Counted from the stretch's first letter, positions 30,919 to 39,897 are shown. The stretch is 64,000 nt of DNA from M55B127 sp034521955 (GCA_034521955.1 JAXHLT010000005.1:79030-143029), one strand, 5' to 3'. The notes: generated from the letters alone by a model not told the origin. Numbers and translations: made by a program.

Positions 30919-30957
30919 ACAGGGGGGTTTAAGGCGACTTAAACTCCCCTGTTTTTA
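30919..30957 (+). terminator. Riboswitch-controlled terminator before gcvT
   Basis: 15-bp stem (one G-U) around loop GCGA, arms 30919-30933 and 30938-30952, followed by TTTTATTTT. It ends 37 bases before gcvT. Confidence 0.9.
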
Positions 30958-30993
30958 TTTTAAATCAATCATAGTTTGTGAGGAGGTGAAGAT

Positions 30994-32073
30994 GTGAAAA
31001 AAACAGCTATTTATGATGAACATTTAAATTCTGGAGCAAAGATGATTGATTTTGGTGGTTGGCAAATGCCTGTGCAATACAGTGGTATTATTGATGAACA
31101 CAATGCTGTTAGGAATAAAGCAGGATTATTTGACGTTTCTCACATGGGTGAGATTTTAGTTAGAGGTGAAGATTCTTTAAAGCTTGTACAAAAAGTAATC
31201 ACTAATGATGCATCTAAAATGGAGGATGGTCAAGTTATCTATACACCTATGTGTTATGAAGAAGGTGGGATTGTAGATGACCTATTAGTCTATAAGCAAA
31301 ATGATAAAGAATACTTGTTAGTTGTTAATGCTTCAAATAAAAATAAAGATTTAAAATGGATAGAAAAAAATGCTAAGTTTTTTAATAACGTTGTTGTAGA
31401 AGATAAATCTGAATATTATTCTTTAATTGCAATTCAAGGACCTATTTCCCGGGAAATAATTAATCCATTAGTAGATGATGATATTAGTGATCTTAAATTT
31501 TATAGATTTGTTAATACTAAAATAAATGGCTTTAACGCTATTATATCAAGGACTGGATATACAGGAGAATTAGGATTTGAAATCTATTTAAAGGCAGAAA
31601 ATGGTCCAAAATTATGGCGTAAGCTTTTAGATGTAGGGAAAGAAAAAGGTCTATCGCCTGCTGGTTTAGGGGCAAGAGATACTTTGAGGTTAGAAAAAGC
31701 ACTTTGTCTGTATGGTAATGATATAGATGAAAAGACTAATCCAATTGAAGCTGGTTTATCTTGGACTGTTAAATTCAATAAAGAGGATTTTAATGGAAAA
31801 AAAGTATTAGAAAAAGTTCAAAAACGAGGCATAACCAGAAAGCTAGTAGGATTTAAAATGAAAGGAAGAGGCATTCCTAGACATGGATATAAGATTAAGA
31901 TAGATGATAAGGAGGTAGGAGAAGTTACAAGTGGTAGTTATTCTCCAACCTTAGATGAAAATATTGGATTAGCATATATTGACCTAGATTATATTTCTGC
32001 AGATACTGAAATTGATATATGTATTAGGAAAAGAGAAGTTAAGGCTAAAATAGTTGAAACACCGTTTGTTTAA
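30994..32073 (+). CDS. gcvT: Aminomethyltransferase, glycine cleavage T protein
   Basis: A 359-residue tetrahydrofolate-dependent enzyme that releases ammonia from the H-protein-bound aminomethyl group and makes 5,10-methylene-THF. The MIDFGGWQMPVQY start, FDVSHMGEI and the C-terminal GEVTSGSYSPTLDENIGLAY motif are typical. It starts at GTG after AGGAGGTG. It is the first gene of the riboswitch-controlled operon. A Noc-binding site lies inside it. Confidence 0.96.
   Translation: MKKTAIYDEHLNSGAKMIDFGGWQMPVQYSGIIDEHNAVRNKAGLFDVSHMGEILVRGEDSLKLVQKVITNDASKMEDGQVIYTPMCYEEGGIVDDLLVYKQNDKEYLLVVNASNKNKDLKWIEKNAKFFNNVVVEDKSEYYSLIAIQGPISREIINPLVDDDISDLKFYRFVNTKINGFNAIISRTGYTGELGFEIYLKAENGPKLWRKLLDVGKEKGLSPAGLGARDTLRLEKALCLYGNDIDEKTNPIEAGLSWTVKFNKEDFNGKKVLEKVQKRGITRKLVGFKMKGRGIPRHGYKIKIDDKEVGEVTSGSYSPTLDENIGLAYIDLDYISADTEIDICIRKREVKAKIVETPFV
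31444..31457. promoter_or_regulatory. Noc-binding site (NBS)
   Basis: ATTTCCCGGGAAAT is the exact B. subtilis Noc consensus, within a 16-bp perfect palindrome (31443-31458) inside gcvT. The noc gene is 5 kb away. Confidence 0.75.
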
Positions 32074-32095
32074 TAAAAAAAGGGGGAAACATTTT

Positions 32096-32479
32096 ATGAC
32101 AATTCCAAAAGATTTATTTTTTACTGAAAATCACGAGTGGATATCTGTTGATGGAAAAGAAGCTGTTGTTGGTATTAGTGAACATGCTCAGGATGAATTA
32201 GGAGATATAGTGTTTGTTGAATTACCTTCTGTTGAAGAAGAGTTGGATCAGTTTGAGGAATTTGGCGTAATCGAATCAGTAAAAGCTGTTTCTGACGTAT
32301 TTATGCCTGTTAGTGGTATTATAGTAGAAGTGAATGAGGATTTAATGGATCAACCTGAACAAATTAATGAAGACCCATATGGTAGTGGTTGGTTAATCAA
32401 GGTTGAAGTAAAAGATAAAAGTGAGTTAGAAGAATTAATGGATAGCGCTGAATATAAGGCGTTTATAGAGGAGGAATAG
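32096..32479 (+). CDS. gcvH: Glycine cleavage system H protein
   Basis: A 127-residue lipoyl carrier between P, T and L proteins. The lipoylated lysine is Lys63 in ESVKAVSD. The start is the ATG at 32096 after AAGGGGGAA; earlier in-frame codons overlap gcvT and lack a ribosome site. The length is typical. Confidence 0.96.
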   Translation: MTIPKDLFFTENHEWISVDGKEAVVGISEHAQDELGDIVFVELPSVEEELDQFEEFGVIESVKAVSDVFMPVSGIIVEVNEDLMDQPEQINEDPYGSGWLIKVEVKDKSELEELMDSAEYKAFIEEE

Positions 32480-32482
32480 TAA

Positions 32483-33823
32483 ATGGACTATGTCTCCAAT
32501 ACTGAACAAGAAAGACAGCAGATGTTAAAAGAAATTGGAGTGGAGGCTATAGAAGATATATTTGACTCTATTCCAGACGAAGTAAAACTTAATAGAGAAT
32601 TAGATGTATCAGAAGGTATGTCAGAGTTAGAACTAAAAAGACATATAAATAAAATTGCTGACACAAATATATCGTTAGAAAACTACACCTCTTTTTTAGG
32701 AGGAGGGGCATATGATCATTATGTTCCAAGTATAATTGACCACTTGATTTCAAGACAAGAATTCTATACAGCTTATACACCATATCAAGCTGAATTAAGC
32801 CAAGGCACACTGCAAGTGGTTTATGAATACCAAAGTATGATCAGCGAATTAACTGGGATGGATGTTGCCAATGCGTCATTATTAGATGGGAGTTCGGCAA
32901 CTGCAGAAGCTATTTTAATGGCTTCAAGAATAAGTCGTAATAAAAAGGTGTTAATTTCCTCTGCTTTACATCCATCATACAGAGAGGTTGCCAAAACTTA
33001 TGGTAAACCAAAAAATCTAGATTTCGTTGAAATTAGTATAGAAGATGGTGTAACTAATTTAGAAGAGTTAGAAGATAATTTAGATAATGATGTTGCAGCA
33101 ATAGTTGTACAGTATCCTAATTTTTATGGATCAATAGAAAATATGGAAAAGATCAAACAATTAAAAGAAGAGTATAAAAAAGTACTTTTAATTGTTGTTG
33201 CTAATCCAATTGCTTTAGGTTTATTAACACCTCCTAAAGAATTTGGAGCAGATATAGTAACAGGTGAGGGACAAAGTTTAGGAAACACAATAAACTATGG
33301 TGGACCATATTTAGGATATCTTGCCTGTATAAACGACAGGAAGTTTATAAGACAAATACCGGGCAGAATTGCAGGAGCAACTGTTGATGTAGATGGAAAC
33401 CGAGGATATGTATTAACATTACAGACAAGAGAACAACACATTAGAAGAGAAAGAGCTACTTCTAATATGTGTACAAATGAAGCATTAAATGCTGCTATTT
33501 CAACTATATATATGGCAACTATGGGTAAAAAAGGTATGAAAGAAGTTGCAGAACAATCATATAAAAAGGCACATTATCTTGCAGATAAGATTGATGAATT
33601 AGAAGATTTTGAAGTAGTTAACACAGATAACTTTTTTCATGAATTCTGGGTAAAAACTAAACTTCCTGTAAAAAAAGTATTATCTAGTCTAAAGGAAGAA
33701 AAAATACTGGGCGGAATAGATATTTCTCGTTTTGAAGAAGAAGAGGGAATATTAATAAGTGTAACAGAAAAAAGGACTAAAGAAGAATTAGATAACTTAG
33801 TAAGACTATTGGAGGCGATGTAG
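32483..33823 (+). CDS. gcvPA: Glycine dehydrogenase (decarboxylating) subunit 1
   Basis: The 446-residue N-terminal half of the split P protein found in Firmicutes and archaea. It begins MDYVSNTEQERQQMLKEIG. It contains SFLGGGAYDHYVPS and YTPYQAELSQGTLQ, and DGSSATAEA near residue 135. It lacks the PLP lysine, which is on subunit 2. Gaps of 3 and 0 bases to gcvH and gcvPB show one operon. Confidence 0.95.
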   Translation: MDYVSNTEQERQQMLKEIGVEAIEDIFDSIPDEVKLNRELDVSEGMSELELKRHINKIADTNISLENYTSFLGGGAYDHYVPSIIDHLISRQEFYTAYTPYQAELSQGTLQVVYEYQSMISELTGMDVANASLLDGSSATAEAILMASRISRNKKVLISSALHPSYREVAKTYGKPKNLDFVEISIEDGVTNLEELEDNLDNDVAAIVVQYPNFYGSIENMEKIKQLKEEYKKVLLIVVANPIALGLLTPPKEFGADIVTGEGQSLGNTINYGGPYLGYLACINDRKFIRQIPGRIAGATVDVDGNRGYVLTLQTREQHIRRERATSNMCTNEALNAAISTIYMATMGKKGMKEVAEQSYKKAHYLADKIDELEDFEVVNTDNFFHEFWVKTKLPVKKVLSSLKEEKILGGIDISRFEEEEGILISVTEKRTKEELDNLVRLLEAM

Positions 33824-35260
33824 ATGGCTGAAAAATTAATTATAGATTATTCGAGCTCAGGCAGAAAAGGTTATTCATTACCTCCTTTAGATGTACCGGA
33901 TATTAATATTGAGGATAATCTTGAATCTAAATATGTACGTAAAGACCTTAACTTTCCAGAAGTTAGTGAAGTAGATGTTGTTCGTCATTATACTGCTCTT
34001 TCAGAATTGAATTATGGTGTAGATTCTGGAATATATCCACTTGGTTCTTGTACAATGAAATATAATCCGAAAAGAAATGAAGATATTGCAAGAATAGAAA
34101 AATTAACTCAAATACATCCTTATCAAAGTGATGATGATGTTCAGGGTTCCTTACAAATATTACATGAATTAAAAACAGATTTAGCAGAAATAAGTGGTAT
34201 GGATGAAATGACACTGCAACCAGCTTCGGGAGCTCATGGTGAATTCACGGGTCTTTTAATAATCAGAAAGTATTTTGAAGATAAAGGAATAGAAAAAACA
34301 AAAGTAATTGTTCCTGATTCTGCTCATGGAACTAATCCAGCAAGTGCTGTTATGGCAGGATTTGATATTGTAGAAATAGATTCTAATGAACAAGGGATGG
34401 TTGATTTAGAGAAATTAAAAGAAGCAGTTGATGATGATGTAGCTGCATTAATGTTAACTAATCCTAATACATTAGGAATATTTGAGAAAGATATAAAAGA
34501 AATCGCTGATATAATTCATGATGTAGGTGGATTACTTTATTATGATGGAGCAAATTTAAATGCCGTAATGGGTTATGCAAGACCTGGAGATATGGACTTT
34601 GATGTATTACATTTAAACCTACACAAAACATTTTCTACTCCACATGGTGGAGGGGGACCTGGTTCAGGTACAGTAGGAGTTAAAGAATTTTTAAAACCAT
34701 ATTTGCCACGCCCGTTATTGGTTAAAGAGGAAGACAAATATTATTGGGACTATGATAGACCAAAATCAATTGGTAAAGTCCATGGTTTTTATGGTAATTA
34801 TGGAGTACTAATTAGAGCATATTCCTATATTAAAACATTAGGATATAAAGGATTAAAGAAAACAACAGAAAATGCAGTATTGAATGCTAATTATATGAAA
34901 GCAAAACTTAAAGAGGATTTTGTATTACCATATGAAGAAAACAGTTTACATGAATTTGTTTTATCCGGAATAAAACAAAAAGAAAAAGGTGTAAGCACAT
35001 TAAATATTGCTAAAAGGTTGTTAGACTATGGCCAGTATGCTCCTACGATATACTTCCCATTAGTTGTAAAGGAAGCTATGATGATCGAACCAACCGAGAC
35101 AGAAAATATTGAAACATTGAATAAATTTATTGATACTCTTAAAATAATTTCTAAAGAAATAGAAGATAATCCAGAAATTGTAAAAAATGCACCACATAAT
35201 ACTTCTGTTAGAAAATTAGATGAAGCAAAAGCTGCTCGTGAACCTGATTTAAAATGGTAG
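33824..35260 (+). CDS. gcvPB: Glycine dehydrogenase (decarboxylating) subunit 2
   Basis: The 478-residue PLP-bearing half of P protein. PLP lysine Lys268 lies in HLNLHKTFSTPHGGGGPGSG. YPLGSCTMKYNPK near the N-terminus is typical. Its start directly abuts the gcvPA stop. The L protein (lipoamide dehydrogenase) is not encoded here and must come from elsewhere. A hairpin terminator follows. Confidence 0.96.
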   Translation: MAEKLIIDYSSSGRKGYSLPPLDVPDINIEDNLESKYVRKDLNFPEVSEVDVVRHYTALSELNYGVDSGIYPLGSCTMKYNPKRNEDIARIEKLTQIHPYQSDDDVQGSLQILHELKTDLAEISGMDEMTLQPASGAHGEFTGLLIIRKYFEDKGIEKTKVIVPDSAHGTNPASAVMAGFDIVEIDSNEQGMVDLEKLKEAVDDDVAALMLTNPNTLGIFEKDIKEIADIIHDVGGLLYYDGANLNAVMGYARPGDMDFDVLHLNLHKTFSTPHGGGGPGSGTVGVKEFLKPYLPRPLLVKEEDKYYWDYDRPKSIGKVHGFYGNYGVLIRAYSYIKTLGYKGLKKTTENAVLNANYMKAKLKEDFVLPYEENSLHEFVLSGIKQKEKGVSTLNIAKRLLDYGQYAPTIYFPLVVKEAMMIEPTETENIETLNKFIDTLKIISKEIEDNPEIVKNAPHNTSVRKLDEAKAAREPDLKW

Positions 35261-35294
35261 TGGTGACAAATATAAAATCAAATATTTATTAATA

Positions 35295-35321
35295 AAATAA
35301 GCGGCCTTGTGCCGCTTATTT
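35295..35321 (+). terminator. Terminator after the gcv operon
   Basis: Perfect 11-bp stem AAATAAGCGGC/GCCGCTTATTT with a CTTGT loop, 34 bases past gcvPB. The T run is short (TTT). Confidence 0.75.
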
Positions 35322-35392
35322 CTACTATAGATTGCTTTAATTAGTGGAATATTATATAATATTGAAAGAATAAGATTACGAGGGGTTGTAAT

Positions 35393-35938
35393 ATGTTAGA
35401 AGAAAATTATTTAAAAAAATTAGATGAAAATATCAAAAAAGAATATAAAGAAGCTTCAGACTTGTTAGATATTGGAAAGTTTGAAGAATCAAAGAAGAAA
35501 TTCGAAGAAATATTAGATGAAGTTGAAGACTTTATCCCAATATTGAATAAATTAGCTGTTATTGAAATATATAATGATAATTTAGATCAGGCTAATGAAT
35601 TAATTGATAAGATATTAGAAAAAGATCCAGAATATGTATCAGCAATAACTAATCTTGGTAGTATATATAAGAAAAAAGGTGAGATTGAAAAAGCCAAAAA
35701 GTTATATAAAAAGGCTATTGATCTTGAACCAGAATATGGAAATGCATATAATAATCTAGGTGTGATTTATAGAGAACAGGGAGAATATAAAAAATCTGTT
35801 CAGTATTTAAAAAAAGCACGTAAGAGAGGGTCTTATTCATTTAAAGTTGATGATAAACCTTTATATAAAAATAAAGGATGTGTATTTTTTGTTGTTTTAG
35901 TAATTTTAATCATATTATTACTAATATATATCATGTGA
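35393..35938 (+). CDS. TPR-repeat protein with C-terminal membrane anchor
   Basis: A 181-residue protein. Residues about 15-145 contain three to four tetratricopeptide repeats; the clearest are ITNLGSIYKKKGEIEKAKKL and NAYNNLGVIYREQGEYKKS. A C-terminal hydrophobic segment (about 160-180) should anchor it in the membrane with the repeats in the cytoplasm. No specific function can be assigned. The DUF951 gene follows within 11 bases. Confidence 0.75.
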   Translation: MLEENYLKKLDENIKKEYKEASDLLDIGKFEESKKKFEEILDEVEDFIPILNKLAVIEIYNDNLDQANELIDKILEKDPEYVSAITNLGSIYKKKGEIEKAKKLYKKAIDLEPEYGNAYNNLGVIYREQGEYKKSVQYLKKARKRGSYSFKVDDKPLYKNKGCVFFVVLVILIILLLIYIM

Positions 35939-35949
35939 GGTGGATAAAA

Positions 35950-36129
35950 TTGGCAGAGTTAAAAGTGGGAAATAAAGTCAAAATGAAAAAACCTCATCCA
36001 TGTGGCTCAGAAGTTTGGAAAATTATTAGAGTGGGTATGGATATTAAAATTGAATGTGAAAAATGTAACCATATTGTCATGATGCCTAGAAGAAAGTTTG
36101 AGAAAAACCTAAAAGAAATAATAAAATAG
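35950..36129 (+). CDS. yyzM: DUF951 protein (YyzM-like)
   Basis: A 59-residue protein of family DUF951. It starts at TTG (35950) after GAGGTGG; upstream codons in this frame lie inside the TPR gene and are not family-like. The pattern VKMKKPHPCGSEVWKIIR then CEKC forms a probable zinc site with HPCG. Bacillus yyzM sits in the same place before ychF. The function is unknown. Confidence 0.85.
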   Translation: MAELKVGNKVKMKKPHPCGSEVWKIIRVGMDIKIECEKCNHIVMMPRRKFEKNLKEIIK

Positions 36130-36138
36130 GGTGGTATA

Positions 36139-37230
36139 ATGGAAATTGGAATTGTAGGTTTACCAAATGTAGGAAAATCAACATTATTTAATGCATTGAC
36201 ACAGGCTGGAGTATCTGCTCAAAACTATCCATTTTGTACGATTGATCCGAATATAGGAATAGTAGAGGTACCAGATCAAAGGTTGGATAAATTATATGAA
36301 TTATTTTCTCCTCCTGAAAAAATACCTACAGCAATAAAGTTTGTAGATATTGCAGGATTGGTAAAAGGAGCAAATCATGGTGAAGGATTGGGCAATAAAT
36401 TTTTATCTCATATTAGAGAGGTAGATGCAATAGCTCATGTAGTACGTTGTTTTGAAGATAAAAATGTAACTCATGTAGATAATGAGCATAATCCTATAAA
36501 GGATATAGAAGTAATTAATTCAGAATTAATAATGGCTGATTTAGAAACAATAAATAAAAGAAAAGAAAAAACCAAGAAAATGCTGAAATCCGGGGAAGAT
36601 AGATATAAAATAGAATACGAGATATTAGAAAAGTTAGAAAGTAATTTAAATAAAGGAATTCCAGTTCGTAATATAGCTCTTAGTTATAAAGAAAAAGAAT
36701 TAGTTGAAGAATTATTTTTACTGTCTAATAAAAAGATTATTTATATTGCAAATGTTTCAGAAGCAGACCTTAATAAAGATAGTAATGAGTGTATTGAAAA
36801 GATAAGGGAGTATACTTTTGAAGAAAACACAGACGTTATTCCTGTTAGTGCAAAAATTGAAGCTGATATTGCAGAACTGCCTGAAGATGAGGCTGAAATT
36901 TTTATAAAAGATTTTGGTTTGGAAAATTCTGGTTTAGATAAAGTAATTAAATCTTGTTATGAACTATTAGATTTAATTACATTTTATACTGCTGTAGAAA
37001 AAGAGATAAGAGCTTGGACAATAAAAAAAGGGACTAAAGCTCCACAGGCAGCTGGTAAAATACATACAGATATGGAAAAAGGGTTTATTAAAGCAGAAGT
37101 TATAAGTTATACTGATTTAATGAGAGCAGGCTCAATTAAAGATGCCCGAGAAGAGGGTTTACTTAGAATAGAAGGCCATGATTATATAGTTCAAGATGGT
37201 GATTTTTGTCATTTTAAATTTAATGTATAA
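36139..37230 (+). CDS. ychF: Redox-regulated ATPase YchF
   Basis: A 363-residue OBG-family P-loop protein. GLPNVGKST is at 7-15, the DIAGLVKGA switch is near 70, and NVSE replaces the GTP-specifying NKxD, so ATP is preferred. The C-terminal TGS domain ends QDGDFCHFKFNV. It binds ribosomes and responds to oxidative stress in other bacteria. It is the Bacillus yyaF equivalent, next to rpsF. Confidence 0.95.
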   Translation: MEIGIVGLPNVGKSTLFNALTQAGVSAQNYPFCTIDPNIGIVEVPDQRLDKLYELFSPPEKIPTAIKFVDIAGLVKGANHGEGLGNKFLSHIREVDAIAHVVRCFEDKNVTHVDNEHNPIKDIEVINSELIMADLETINKRKEKTKKMLKSGEDRYKIEYEILEKLESNLNKGIPVRNIALSYKEKELVEELFLLSNKKIIYIANVSEADLNKDSNECIEKIREYTFEENTDVIPVSAKIEADIAELPEDEAEIFIKDFGLENSGLDKVIKSCYELLDLITFYTAVEKEIRAWTIKKGTKAPQAAGKIHTDMEKGFIKAEVISYTDLMRAGSIKDAREEGLLRIEGHDYIVQDGDFCHFKFNV

Positions 37231-37244
37231 TTATTGTGTAAAAG

Positions 37245-37273
37245 TTGCAATTTCAATGTTTGAATGCTATAAT
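37245..37273 (+). promoter_or_regulatory. Promoter of rpsF-ssb-rpsR
   Basis: TTGCAA, 17-base spacer, TATAAT with a TG two bases before the -10. Predicted start near 37280. Confidence 0.8.
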
Positions 37274-37312
37274 AATTAAGAATTGGGTTATAAAATAGTT
37301 ATAATTAAATCC

Positions 37313-37353
37313 ATGCTTCATAAAGACAAATATGAAGCCGCTTAGACCGTGTG
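37313..37353 (+). promoter_or_regulatory. Candidate S6:S18 autoregulatory leader of rpsF
   Basis: Hairpin GCTTCATA/TATGAAGC (loop AAGACAAA) followed by CCGCTTAGACCG in the rpsF leader. S6:S18-binding leaders in other bacteria contain a stem-loop with conserved CCG. The match here is by position and CCG content only. Confidence 0.5.
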
Positions 37354-37371
37354 GAGGGGGTGAAAGAAAAG

Positions 37372-37668
37372 ATGGAAAAAGTAAGAAGTTATGAAACTGC
37401 ATTAGTTTTAAGACCAGATTTAGAAGAAGAAAAAAGAGAAGAAATAATTGAAAGAATAAAATCTGTTATTACTGATAATGATGGAGAAGTTACTAATACT
37501 GATGAATGGGGAACCAGACAGTTAGCTTATGAAATTGAAGATTATCGTTCTGGTTACTATACATTTATTGAATTCGATTCTCCAACTGATGTTTTAGAAA
37601 AACTTGAACACAATTATCGTATTCTTGGTGAGATAATACGTTCTTTAATAGTTAGAAAAGAAGATTAA
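37372..37668 (+). CDS. rpsF: 30S ribosomal protein S6
   Basis: A 98-residue protein that binds S18 on the 30S platform. I took the ATG at 37372 (MEKVRSYETALVLRP), which matches S6 length. The GGAGGGGG site is 12 bases away, rather far; a GTG at 37360 is too close to it. WGTRQLAYEIEDYRSGYY is the S6 hallmark. It is first in rpsF-ssb-rpsR. Confidence 0.95.
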   Translation: MEKVRSYETALVLRPDLEEEKREEIIERIKSVITDNDGEVTNTDEWGTRQLAYEIEDYRSGYYTFIEFDSPTDVLEKLEHNYRILGEIIRSLIVRKED

Positions 37669-37685
37669 ATTAAGGGGTGGCTTAA

Positions 37686-38117
37686 TTGTTAAATCATATT
37701 GTTTTAATTGGAAGGCTGGTTAGAGATCCTGAATTAAGATATACAAGTAATGGAACACCAGTTGCAAACTTTACTTTAGCAGTTGAACGAAATTATAAAA
37801 ATTCACAGGGTGAAACCGATGTTGATTATATAAAAATTGTTACTTGGCGAAAATTAGCTGAAAATGTTGCCCATCATTTGGGTAAAGGTAGACTAGTTGC
37901 TGTTGAAGGATCACTTCAAATTAGAAAAAGTCAAGGAAAAAATGATAATAGGACATACATTAATCCTGAAGTAATTGCAAATAATGTCCAATTTTTAGAC
38001 TGGCCTAGTGATAATAAAAATAAAAATAGCCGCTCAGACTATAATAATAATAAAAAAGATACAGATACAGTCGATGAACAGGATTTATCAGACGATGATT
38101 TTGAGGTGCCATTTTAA
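37686..38117 (+). CDS. ssb: Single-stranded DNA-binding protein
   Basis: A 143-residue OB-fold protein (1-110) with LNHIVLIGRLVRDPELRYT, an Asn/Asp/Lys-rich linker and the acidic tip DDDFEVPF that recruits partner proteins. It starts at TTG after AAGGGGTGG. The rpsF-ssb-rpsR order is as in Bacillus. Confidence 0.96.
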   Translation: MLNHIVLIGRLVRDPELRYTSNGTPVANFTLAVERNYKNSQGETDVDYIKIVTWRKLAENVAHHLGKGRLVAVEGSLQIRKSQGKNDNRTYINPEVIANNVQFLDWPSDNKNKNSRSDYNNNKKDTDTVDEQDLSDDDFEVPF

Positions 38118-38132
38118 GAAGGAGGTATTATA

Positions 38133-38345
38133 ATGGGAAGAGGAAGAAATAGATCGTGTTTCTTTTGTTCAAAAGATAAAGAAATTGATTATAAAGATCT
38201 AAAGACATTAAATAGATATATTACTGATAGAGGTAAAATCGTTCCTAGAAGAATTACAGGAAATTGTTCTAAACATCAAAAAGATGTAACTAAAGCGGTT
38301 AAAAGAGCAAGAAAACTAGCTTTATTACCTTATGTAAAAGAATAG
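38133..38345 (+). CDS. rpsR: 30S ribosomal protein S18
   Basis: A 70-residue protein and partner of S6. CFFC near the N-terminus and GNCSKHQ make it the cysteine-containing (probably zinc-binding) S18 type. The KAVKRARKLALLPYV end is diagnostic. RBS GGAGG lies 15 bases downstream of ssb. Confidence 0.96.
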   Translation: MGRGRNRSCFFCSKDKEIDYKDLKTLNRYITDRGKIVPRRITGNCSKHQKDVTKAVKRARKLALLPYVKE

Positions 38346-38360
38346 ATGTATAATATTTTT

Positions 38361-38386
38361 GGGAGGTATTATTTAAGTATCCTCCC
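38361..38386 (+). terminator. Hairpin after rpsR
   Basis: GGGAGG/CCTCCC stem with a 14-base loop, then TTTATATTATATTTTTT. A moderate terminator. Confidence 0.55.
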
Positions 38387-38440
38387 TTTATATTATATTT
38401 TTTAAAAGCCAGTTATCATAATGTTGAGGTGTAATAATAA

Positions 38441-39334
38441 ATGCTTAATCAAAGAATAAAAGATAGTACTAAAGCAGTTATATATCTACTAATATTGACA
38501 TTAATAAATGTTTATATTCCATTTCTCAGCATTCTAGTTTTAATTGTATGGCCTATTCCGGTTGCAGTTATTACATTAAAGCATGATAGGAATACGGTAG
38601 TGGGAGTAATCGCGGTTACTGCACTTATAAATGGATTATTGTTTGGACCAATGTTTGGGTTATTAGCTGTTATAGGTTTTGGTCTAATAGGTTTTGTTAT
38701 TGGTACTTGTATCAAAGAAGATATAAAACCATTAAATACATTGATTTTCTCGGTACTTTCTGTTTTGCTATCACATGTATTATTAGTTTATATATCTAGA
38801 TATTTACTTGGAGTTAATTTTCAAGCAATAATAAATGAAGTTGGGAATATAATAGGACAATCAAATAACATAGGTAATATGGAAGATATGATTGCAAATC
38901 AGCTACAGTTATTACAGCGATTATTTCCATCTCTAGTAGCGATTTCGGCAATAGTTACTGGTAGTTTAAACTATTATGTAACTAACTGGTATTTAAAAAA
39001 GGTTGGTTATGCTAAAAAAATCTATAAAACGATTAAATACTGGTTTTTACCAAGATGGATCATATCAATTGGAATTGTTATATCATTAATTTTAAAAAGA
39101 AATATAATATTTGTTAATTTAAACATGGTATTATTATTTTTGGCATTAATACAAGGATATGCAGTTTCTTTATACTTTATTGATAAAAAAACAAGTAATT
39201 CGATAATAAAAATTATATATACAGCAATTATCCTATTTGTACCATTGTTTCCCCCAGGACTTGTTTTGCTGGGGCTAACAGATTTCTGGTTTGATTTTAG
39301 AAAATTAAAAAACCGTACTAAAAAGGATGATTGA
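38441..39334 (+). CDS. yybS: YybS-like DUF2232 membrane protein
   Basis: A 297-residue integral membrane protein with about eight hydrophobic segments, family DUF2232, located before rplI as Bacillus yybS is. The function is unknown. In Bacillus the c-di-AMP phosphodiesterase gene gdpP (yybT) lies between yybS and rplI. Here rplI follows after only 21 bases, so gdpP is missing from this site. Confidence 0.8.
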   Translation: MLNQRIKDSTKAVIYLLILTLINVYIPFLSILVLIVWPIPVAVITLKHDRNTVVGVIAVTALINGLLFGPMFGLLAVIGFGLIGFVIGTCIKEDIKPLNTLIFSVLSVLLSHVLLVYISRYLLGVNFQAIINEVGNIIGQSNNIGNMEDMIANQLQLLQRLFPSLVAISAIVTGSLNYYVTNWYLKKVGYAKKIYKTIKYWFLPRWIISIGIVISLILKRNIIFVNLNMVLLFLALIQGYAVSLYFIDKKTSNSIIKIIYTAIILFVPLFPPGLVLLGLTDFWFDFRKLKNRTKKDD

Positions 39335-39355
39335 AGATAAGGGAGGTTTTAGATA

Positions 39356-39820
39356 ATGGAAATTATTCTTAGAGAAGACGTAGATAAATTAGGTTCTTCT
39401 GGAGATATTGTAGAAGTTGCTGATGGTTATGGCAGAAATTACTTAATACCAAGAGGTTATGCTGTACAAGCAACTGAATCTCAAAAGAAAAGATTAAGAA
39501 ATGAAATTGAAAAAGCTAAGAAAAGAAAAGCTGAAAAAACAGAACAAGCTCAAGAATTAAAGACAAAACTTGAGGCCGAAAGATTTATTTTCCCTGTAAA
39601 AGCAGGAGAAAACGGAAAATTATTTGGATCAGTTACAAGCAAAGATATTAGTGAGGCAGCAGCAAGTGAAGGTTATGAATTAGATAAAAGAAATATTTCA
39701 TTAGATGAAAACATAAAAGAACTTGGTGTTCATAAAGTTCCAGTAAAATTATTTGATGATATTTATGCTAATTTAATTGTTGAGGTTATTGAAGCAAAAG
39801 AAGAAGAAGATAAAGAATAG
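39356..39820 (+). CDS. rplI: 50S ribosomal protein L9
   Basis: A 154-residue protein with the N-terminal domain MEIILREDVDKLG...GRNYLIPRGYA, a long central helix rich in Lys/Glu, and a C-terminal rRNA-binding domain with LFGSVTSKDI. It ends in an acidic KEEEDKE tail. A strong terminator follows. Confidence 0.96.
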   Translation: MEIILREDVDKLGSSGDIVEVADGYGRNYLIPRGYAVQATESQKKRLRNEIEKAKKRKAEKTEQAQELKTKLEAERFIFPVKAGENGKLFGSVTSKDISEAAASEGYELDKRNISLDENIKELGVHKVPVKLFDDIYANLIVEVIEAKEEEDKE

Positions 39821-39845
39821 CTATATGAAAATTTAATTTGTATTT

Positions 39846-39872
39846 AACCCCCATATTTTTGGGGGTTTTTTG
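39846..39872 (+). terminator. Rho-independent terminator after rplI
   Basis: AACCCCCA/TGGGGGTT stem followed by TTTTTT, 26 bases past the stop. Confidence 0.92.
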
Positions 39873-39897
39873 TCTTTGTACCAATTTTTTAAAGATA

